This document shows positions 21,350 through 26,010 of a DNA stretch of 26,010 nt, in pieces (position 1 is the stretch's first letter; each line of letters begins with the position of its first letter). The DNA is taken from positions 1 to 26,010 of the forward strand of contig DATEGT010000048.1 in the NCBI GenBank assembly GCA_035280025.1. The letters run 5' to 3'. The notes below the pieces were generated by a model. It made no database searches, was not told the origin of the DNA, and saw only the letters and a program-made list of their open reading frames with translations. Position numbers and translations under genes: made by a program. This DNA comes from VBDM01 sp035280025. GTDB lineage: Bacteria; Pseudomonadota; Gammaproteobacteria; Burkholderiales; SG8-39.

Positions 21350-22657
21350 CTACAGCGCCTCCACCAGCATCGCGCCACCCTGGCCGCCGCCGATGCAGAT
21401 CGAGGCGATTCCCCGCTTGCCCTTCGCGCGCTTCAGCGCGTGCAGCAGGTGCAGCACGATGCGCGCGCCCGAGGCGCCGACCGGATGGCCGAGCGCGATC
21501 GCTCCGCCGTCGACGTTGAGCTTCTGCGGGTCGAGCTCGCCCATCGCGCGGTCTAGCCCCAGCTCCTCGCGGCAGTACTTGTCGTCCTTCCACGCGGCGA
21601 GGCAGGCCAGCACCTGGGCCGCGAACGCCTCGTTGATCTCCCAGCGGTCGAGGTCGTCGAGCCCCAGCCCGTGGCGCTTCAGTAGGGGCGTCGCCGCGTG
21701 AACCGGCCCCAGCCCCATCTGCGCCGGGTCCAGTCCCGCCCACTGCGAATCGGCGATGCGCCCGAGCGGCTTCAGGTCGTGCCGCTTCACGGCCTCGTCG
21801 GTCGCGAGCACCAGCCACGCCGCCCCGTCGGTGATCTGCGACGAGTTTCCGGCGGTGACGTTGCCGTACTTGCGGTCGAAGAAGGGCTTGAGCTTGGCGA
21901 GGTTCTCGACGGTGGAATCCTTGCGCACCCCGTCGTCGTCCTTGAAGAGCTCGCCCCGGTCGTCGAAGATCGGCGAGATCTCGGGCGCCAGCCCGTCGTG
22001 GGCGTCGCTGAAGAAACCGCTTTCCTGGCCGCGGACGACGCGCGCGTGGCTGCGCGCCGAGAACTCGTCCATTTCGGCGCGAGAGATGCCGAAGCGGTGG
22101 GCGAGATTCTCGGCGGTCTGGCCCATGAGCAGCCCCACGTAGGGATCGGTCAGCCCCTTCATCAGGCCGATGACGGGCGCGAGCAGCTGCGCCGGCTTCA
22201 GCTTGAGGAACATCGCCGCCCTGGCGAGCGACGATTTCGCCGCCATGAAATTCGAGAACCACAGCACCATGACGTCCGAGTACAGCAGCGGAACGCGCGA
22301 CAGCGCGTCGACGCCGCCCGCGAGCACCAGGCTCGAGCGGCCCGAGAGCATGTTGGCGATCGCGGAATCGAGCGCCTGCATGCCCGAGGCGCAGTTGCGC
22401 ATCACGGTCCAGCCGGGGACCTTCTGGCCGCAGCCCATGCGCAAGGCCGCGACGCGCCCGATATTGACCTCGTCGACCGAAGGTGCGGCGCACCCCAGGA
22501 TCACCTCGTCGAGCTCCTCCGGCGCGAACGCCTGCCGGATCAGCAGCGCCTTTCCCGCGGCGGCCGCCAGGTCGCTCGCCGAGAACGGCCCGGGCCGGTT
22601 GCGCGATTTCAGGAAAGGGGTGCGCGCCCCGTCGACGATGTAGATGGATTTGGACAT
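21350..22657 (-). CDS. acetyl-CoA C-acyltransferase (3-ketoacyl-CoA thiolase, FadI-like)
   Basis: A 435-residue thiolase. The acyl-accepting cysteine is Cys89 (VMRNCASGMQALDSA), and the second active-site set is WEINEAFAAQ, His391 (GGAIALGHPVGASGAR) and Cys421 (CIGGGQGGAM). The length of about 435, longer than the 390-400 of FadA-type enzymes, and the insertion around 125-175 fit the FadI or trifunctional-protein-beta type. It performs the final thiolytic step of beta-oxidation. ATG 22657 has GGAG six bases upstream. It lies 42 bases after fadE and 4 bases before the hydratase/dehydrogenase gene. In the FadI arrangement thiolase and multifunctional protein form a complex. Confidence 0.94.
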   Translation of the reverse strand: MSKSIYIVDGARTPFLKSRNRPGPFSASDLAAAAGKALLIRQAFAPEELDEVILGCAAPSVDEVNIGRVAALRMGCGQKVPGWTVMRNCASGMQALDSAIANMLSGRSSLVLAGGVDALSRVPLLYSDVMVLWFSNFMAAKSSLARAAMFLKLKPAQLLAPVIGLMKGLTDPYVGLLMGQTAENLAHRFGISRAEMDEFSARSHARVVRGQESGFFSDAHDGLAPEISPIFDDRGELFKDDDGVRKDSTVENLAKLKPFFDRKYGNVTAGNSSQITDGAAWLVLATDEAVKRHDLKPLGRIADSQWAGLDPAQMGLGPVHAATPLLKRHGLGLDDLDRWEINEAFAAQVLACLAAWKDDKYCREELGLDRAMGELDPQKLNVDGGAIALGHPVGASGARIVLHLLHALKRAKGKRGIASICIGGGQGGAMLVEAL

Positions 22658-22699
22658 CGTGTCTCCGATGGCAGGGCGACCCTGCCGCAGAACCCGGCT

Positions 22700-25027
22700 C
22701 TACGCGGCGGCGCGCTGAGGCTGCGCGGGCGGAATCGCCTCGGCCCGTCCCAGGTCCTGTGGAAAATGATCGACGCGGATGACCTCGTCGCGCAGCTGCG
22801 CGAAGCGCTTGAGCAGCCCCATCTCCTCGCCGGCGATGATCTTCGCGGCGAGCGCGGCCTGCGCCAGCTCATCGGGTCCCCTGCCGGCGATCGCGCCGGA
22901 TTTCTGCGCGGCGCGGATCTTGGCCTCGACCGCTTCGGCTTTGATCGCCGCCTCGAGCGCGGCCTCGAGGCAGCCGAGCGGGTCGCTCTCGGCTTTGGGC
23001 AGATATATTCCCGCCGAGAGCCGGTCGCGGGTCGCCGACGGCGCGATCAGCAGGCGCGCGACCTCGTGTCCCAGCTTGTCGGAAGGCGGCGCGAAATGCC
23101 GCCCGAGCGGGAAGATCACCACGCGCAGCAACGCGCCCCACAGGCGCGACGGGTAGTTCGCGAGCACCGCATGCAGCGCCTCGCCCGCGCGGAACAGCGC
23201 GTCCTGCACCGACCAATGCACGAGCGGCAGGTCGGCCTCCTGCCGCCCCTCGTCCTCGAAGCGTTTCAGCGTCGCCGAGGCGAGGTAGAGCATCGAGAGC
23301 GCGTCGCCCAGCCGCGCCGAGATCCGCTCCTTGCGCTTCAGCGCCCCGCCCAGAACGAGCATCGAGATGTCCGCCGCGTACGCGAGCGCGGATGAGATCC
23401 GCGTGAGCTGGCGGTAGTAGCCGCGCAGCTGCGGCGCGGCGCCCGCCGGGGCGCGCACGAAGCGCGACCCCGTGATCGCCGTGAAGAAGGTGCGCGCCTC
23501 GTTCCGCACGACGTGCCGGGCGTGGCCGAAGAACGCGGCGTCGAACGCGGCGAGGTCGCCGTCCTGAGCCGCGCGCATCTCCTTGAGCACGTAGGGGTGG
23601 CAGCGTATCGCGCCCTGTCCGAAGACGATCAGGTTGCGCGTGAGGATGTTGGCGCCCTCGACCGTGATCGCGATCGGCAGCTGCTGGTAGGAGCGCCCCA
23701 TGAAATTGTTCGGCCCCAGGCAGATGCCCTTGCCTCCGAGGATGTCCATGGCGTCGTTGATCACCGCGCGTCCCCGCTCGGTGAGGTGGTACTTCACGAT
23801 GGCCGAGATCACCGACGGCTTCTCGCCGAGGTCGACGGCGCCCGCGGTCATGGCGCGCGCCGCGTCCATCGCGTACAGGTTGGCGCCGATGCGGGCGAGC
23901 GGCTCCTCGATCCCCTCGAACTTCCCGATCGCCGTCTTGAACTGGCTGCGCACCCGCGCGTACGCGCCGGTCGCGCGCGCCGCGAGCTTGGAGTAGCCGG
24001 TGCTCGAGGAGGGCAGCGAGATCGAGCGGCCCGCCGCGAGGCACTCCATCAGCATGCGCCAGCCCTGGCCGGCCATCTTCTGCCCGCCGATGATCCAGTC
24101 GAGCGGCATGAACACGTCCTTGCCCCAGTTCGGGCCGTTCTGGAACACCGCGTTCAGGGGATTGTGGCGGCGCCCGATGTTGACGCCCGGAGTATGCGAG
24201 GGGACCAGCGCGCAGGTGATGCCGATGTCCTCCCTGTCGCCGAGCAGGTGATCCGGATCGTGCAGGCGGAACGCGAGGCCGAGCAGGGTCGAGATCGGGC
24301 CCAGGGTGATGTAGCGCTTCTCCCAGGTGAGGCGCATGCCCAGGATCTCCTTGCCTTCCCAGACGCCCTTGCAGACCACGCCGGAATCCGGGATCGCCGC
24401 CGCGTCCGAGCCCGCGTGCGGATTCGTGAGTCCGAAGCAGGGGATCTCGAGGCCTTTCGCGAGCCGCGGCAGGTAGTGGTTCTTCTGCTCCTCGGTGCCG
24501 TAGTTGAGCAGCAACTCGGCGGGCCCGAGCGAATTGGGCACCATGACGTGCACCGCGGCCGCGCCGCAGCGGGACGCGAGCTTCTGGATCACCAGCGAGT
24601 GCGCGGTCGCGGAGAATTCGCGCCCGCCGTAGCGCTTCGGGATGATCATCCCGAGGAAGCCCTTGTCCTTGATGAACTGCCAGGCCTGCGGCGGCAGATC
24701 CTGCCAGATCTGGGTCGTTTCCCAGTCGCTCACCATCGCGCACAGCTGCTCGGTCTCGTTGTCGAGGAAGGCCTGCTCTTCGGCGGTGAGCCTGGGCCTG
24801 GGCACGGCGAGCAGCTTGTTCCAGTCCGGGCGCCCGGAGAACAGGTCGCCATCCCACCACACCGACCCGGCGTCGATCGCTTCCCGCTCGGTCTGCGACA
24901 TCGCGGGAAGCTGGCCCCGGTACCAGCGAAGGACGAGGCGCGAAACGATCTGGCGGCGCAGCGGCGCGACGCCGAGCACGACGCACAGGGCTGCGAGTAT
25001 TGCCGCGAGCACGGCGAGAGAATTCAT
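22700..25027 (-). CDS. fadE: acyl-CoA dehydrogenase FadE
   Basis: A 775-residue FadE-type acyl-CoA dehydrogenase. An N-terminal hydrophobic segment (residues 1-21, MNSLAVLAAILAALCVVLGV) anchors it to the inner membrane. The central dehydrogenase domain shows PKRYGGREFS, FGLTNPHAGSD and ITVEGANILTRNLIVFGQGAIR, with the catalytic glutamate expected at Glu457. A long FadE-specific C-terminal region (DUF1974) follows, as in E. coli FadE (814 aa). It oxidises medium- and long-chain acyl-CoA to trans-2-enoyl-CoA. The ATG has GGAGGG five bases upstream. It is the first gene of the beta-oxidation operon. A pair of GATATC sites (25039-25044, 25060-25065) upstream might be regulatory. Confidence 0.95.
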   Translation of the reverse strand: MNSLAVLAAILAALCVVLGVAPLRRQIVSRLVLRWYRGQLPAMSQTEREAIDAGSVWWDGDLFSGRPDWNKLLAVPRPRLTAEEQAFLDNETEQLCAMVSDWETTQIWQDLPPQAWQFIKDKGFLGMIIPKRYGGREFSATAHSLVIQKLASRCGAAAVHVMVPNSLGPAELLLNYGTEEQKNHYLPRLAKGLEIPCFGLTNPHAGSDAAAIPDSGVVCKGVWEGKEILGMRLTWEKRYITLGPISTLLGLAFRLHDPDHLLGDREDIGITCALVPSHTPGVNIGRRHNPLNAVFQNGPNWGKDVFMPLDWIIGGQKMAGQGWRMLMECLAAGRSISLPSSSTGYSKLAARATGAYARVRSQFKTAIGKFEGIEEPLARIGANLYAMDAARAMTAGAVDLGEKPSVISAIVKYHLTERGRAVINDAMDILGGKGICLGPNNFMGRSYQQLPIAITVEGANILTRNLIVFGQGAIRCHPYVLKEMRAAQDGDLAAFDAAFFGHARHVVRNEARTFFTAITGSRFVRAPAGAAPQLRGYYRQLTRISSALAYAADISMLVLGGALKRKERISARLGDALSMLYLASATLKRFEDEGRQEADLPLVHWSVQDALFRAGEALHAVLANYPSRLWGALLRVVIFPLGRHFAPPSDKLGHEVARLLIAPSATRDRLSAGIYLPKAESDPLGCLEAALEAAIKAEAVEAKIRAAQKSGAIAGRGPDELAQAALAAKIIAGEEMGLLKRFAQLRDEVIRVDHFPQDLGRAEAIPPAQPQRAAA

Positions 25028-25135
25028 GGGGCCCTCCGGATATCCTCGGGCTTGAGAACGATATCAGGATGATACCCCCATGCCGCCGCTCTTGCCCCGG
25101 CACGGGCCGCCCCCATGTACCATGGCATCGCCCGT

Positions 25136-26010
25136 ATGGCTCACGATCACCGCATCGCCCCGCCCGCCGCCTCCGCGAAAGACGCCGGGCCCGCGCCGCG
25201 CAGCGAGTGGCGCGCGGTCGGCATGCTCGTCCCCTATCTGTGGGAGTTCCGGACGCGCGTGACCGCCGCCCTCGTCCTGCTCGTCGGCGCCAAGCTCGCC
25301 AACGTCGGCGTGCCCCTCGTCATGAAGGAGGTGGTCGATTCGCTCGACGCGCGCACCGCGGTTCTGGCGGTGCCGCTCGCGCTGCTCGCGGGCTACGGGA
25401 TCCTCAGGTTCTCGACGACGCTGTTCGCCGAGCTGCGCGACGTCGTGTTCGTGCGCGTCGCCCAGCGCGCGATCCGCCGGGTCGCGCTCACGGTGTTCCG
25501 CCACATGCACAGCCTCAGCCTGCGCTTCCATCTCGAGCGGCAGACCGGAGGCGTGTCGCGCGACATCGAGCGCGGCACTCGCGGCATCTCGACGCTGCTG
25601 TCGTACATGCTGTTCTCGATCATCCCGGTGGTCCTCGAGTTCAGCCTGGTGGCGGCAATCCTCCTCGCCAAATTCGACTGGCGCTTCGCCGCGGTCACTT
25701 TCACGGCGGTCGTCGTCTACCTCGCTTTCACGATTTCGGTCACCGAATGGCGCATGGACATCCGCCGCCGCGCCAACGAGCTCGACTCGAAGGCCAACAC
25801 CCGCGCGATCGACAGCCTGCTCAACTACGAGACGGTGAAGTATTTCGGCAACGAAGAGTTCGAGGCGCTCCGCTACGACGAGAACCTGAAGAGCTACGAG
25901 TCGGCGGCGGTGAAGAACGAGGCCTCGCTCGGCCTGCTGAACATCGGCCAGAGCCTGGTCATCGCCTTCGCCGTGACCGCGCTCATGCTGCTCGCCGCGC
26001 AGGGCGTCGC
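25136..26010 (+). CDS. Atm1-type ABC exporter, 5' part (runs off window)
   Basis: The first 291 codons of a half-size ABC transporter covering most of the transmembrane domain. The nucleotide-binding domain lies beyond the window. The blocks LSLRFHLERQTGGVSRDIER and NYETVKYFGNE are diagnostic of the Atm1/ABCB7/HMT1 group, which exports glutathione-linked sulfur or metal conjugates. Membrane helices include VTAALVLLVGAKLANVGVPLV and IIPVVLEFSLVAAILLA. The start may be ATG 25136 (MAHDHRIAPPAAS) or an in-frame ATG at 25115 adding seven residues. Neither has a clear Shine-Dalgarno sequence. It is divergent from fadE. A glutathione link with the GST and GFA genes at the other end of the window is possible but not shown. 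Confidence 0.88.
   Translation, partial: MAHDHRIAPPAASAKDAGPAPRSEWRAVGMLVPYLWEFRTRVTAALVLLVGAKLANVGVPLVMKEVVDSLDARTAVLAVPLALLAGYGILRFSTTLFAELRDVVFVRVAQRAIRRVALTVFRHMHSLSLRFHLERQTGGVSRDIERGTRGISTLLSYMLFSIIPVVLEFSLVAAILLAKFDWRFAAVTFTAVVVYLAFTISVTEWRMDIRRRANELDSKANTRAIDSLLNYETVKYFGNEEFEALRYDENLKSYESAAVKNEASLGLLNIGQSLVIAFAVTALMLLAAQGV

Noticed and set aside
25039..25065. Two GATATC sites before fadE as a fatty-acid regulator site
   Set aside because: Each is a common six-base palindrome, the spacing fits no operator I can name, and the surrounding symmetry is poor.
23513..25072. A 519-codon plus-strand frame opposite fadE
   Set aside because: fadE on the minus strand is unmistakable along its whole length. 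The plus-strand frame is its shadow, as are the frames opposite the thiolase and the 15629-16876 MFS gene.

Overview
The window is about 26 kb of very GC-rich, densely coding bacterial chromosome. Gene content suggests a betaproteobacterium, most likely Burkholderiales-like: a membrane-anchored FadE with a long C-terminal part, an Atm1-type exporter, a ShlB/FhaC-type TpsB, a mitochondrial-type (SDR) 2,4-dienoyl-CoA reductase, and TAGAAT/TATAAT-type -10 boxes standing out in GC-rich DNA. The sequence does not allow a genus call, and no rRNA, tRNA, IS element, integrase or CRISPR array was seen. The theme is acyl-CoA and carbon catabolism plus detoxification.

Layout. (1) 1-438 (+): 3' part of a SAM methyltransferase. 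(2) 6662 down to 435 (-): a nine-gene run of quinone oxidoreductase, DECR1-like reductase, ABM-domain protein, FMN reductase, GFA zinc protein, DUF3291 protein, glutathione transferase, Tat-exported esterase and alpha/beta hydrolase, with tight or overlapping junctions. (3) 6729-10325: a D-threonine-aldolase-like PLP enzyme (+), then two divergent proteins related to the catalytic C-terminal half of MetE (- and +), both with an intact zinc site. (4) 11841 down to 10322 (-): DUF1992 protein and an MFS transporter, divergent from (5) 11910-12935 (+), a secreted HtrA-like protein with all three catalytic residues replaced. (6) 13188-12950 (-): a 57-residue membrane protein, absent from ordinary ORF lists because of its size, with a strong Shine-Dalgarno sequence and its own terminator. 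(7) 13318-15625 (+): an APH-type kinase and an acyl-CoA dehydrogenase, the split equivalent of the animal ACAD10/11 fusion, behind an AT-rich promoter and a possible ten-codon leader ORF. (8) 19193 down to 15629 (-): an orphan TpsB, a probable glycosyltransferase remnant, a YciA-like thioesterase and an MFS exporter. (9) 25027 down to 19411 (-): a beta-oxidation operon (FadE, thiolase, fused hydratase/3-hydroxyacyl-CoA dehydrogenase). (10) 25136 to the end (+): 5' part of an Atm1-type ABC exporter.

How the parts fit: block 9 carries out all steps of saturated acyl-CoA beta-oxidation. The DECR1-like protein in block 2 could feed unsaturated acyl-CoAs into it, the kinase/dehydrogenase pair of block 7 could feed 4-hydroxyacyl-CoAs into it, and the thioesterase of block 8 could release CoA. 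The least explained items are the catalytically dead HtrA-like protein, the 57-aa membrane protein, the paired MetE-core proteins and the TpsB without a partner.
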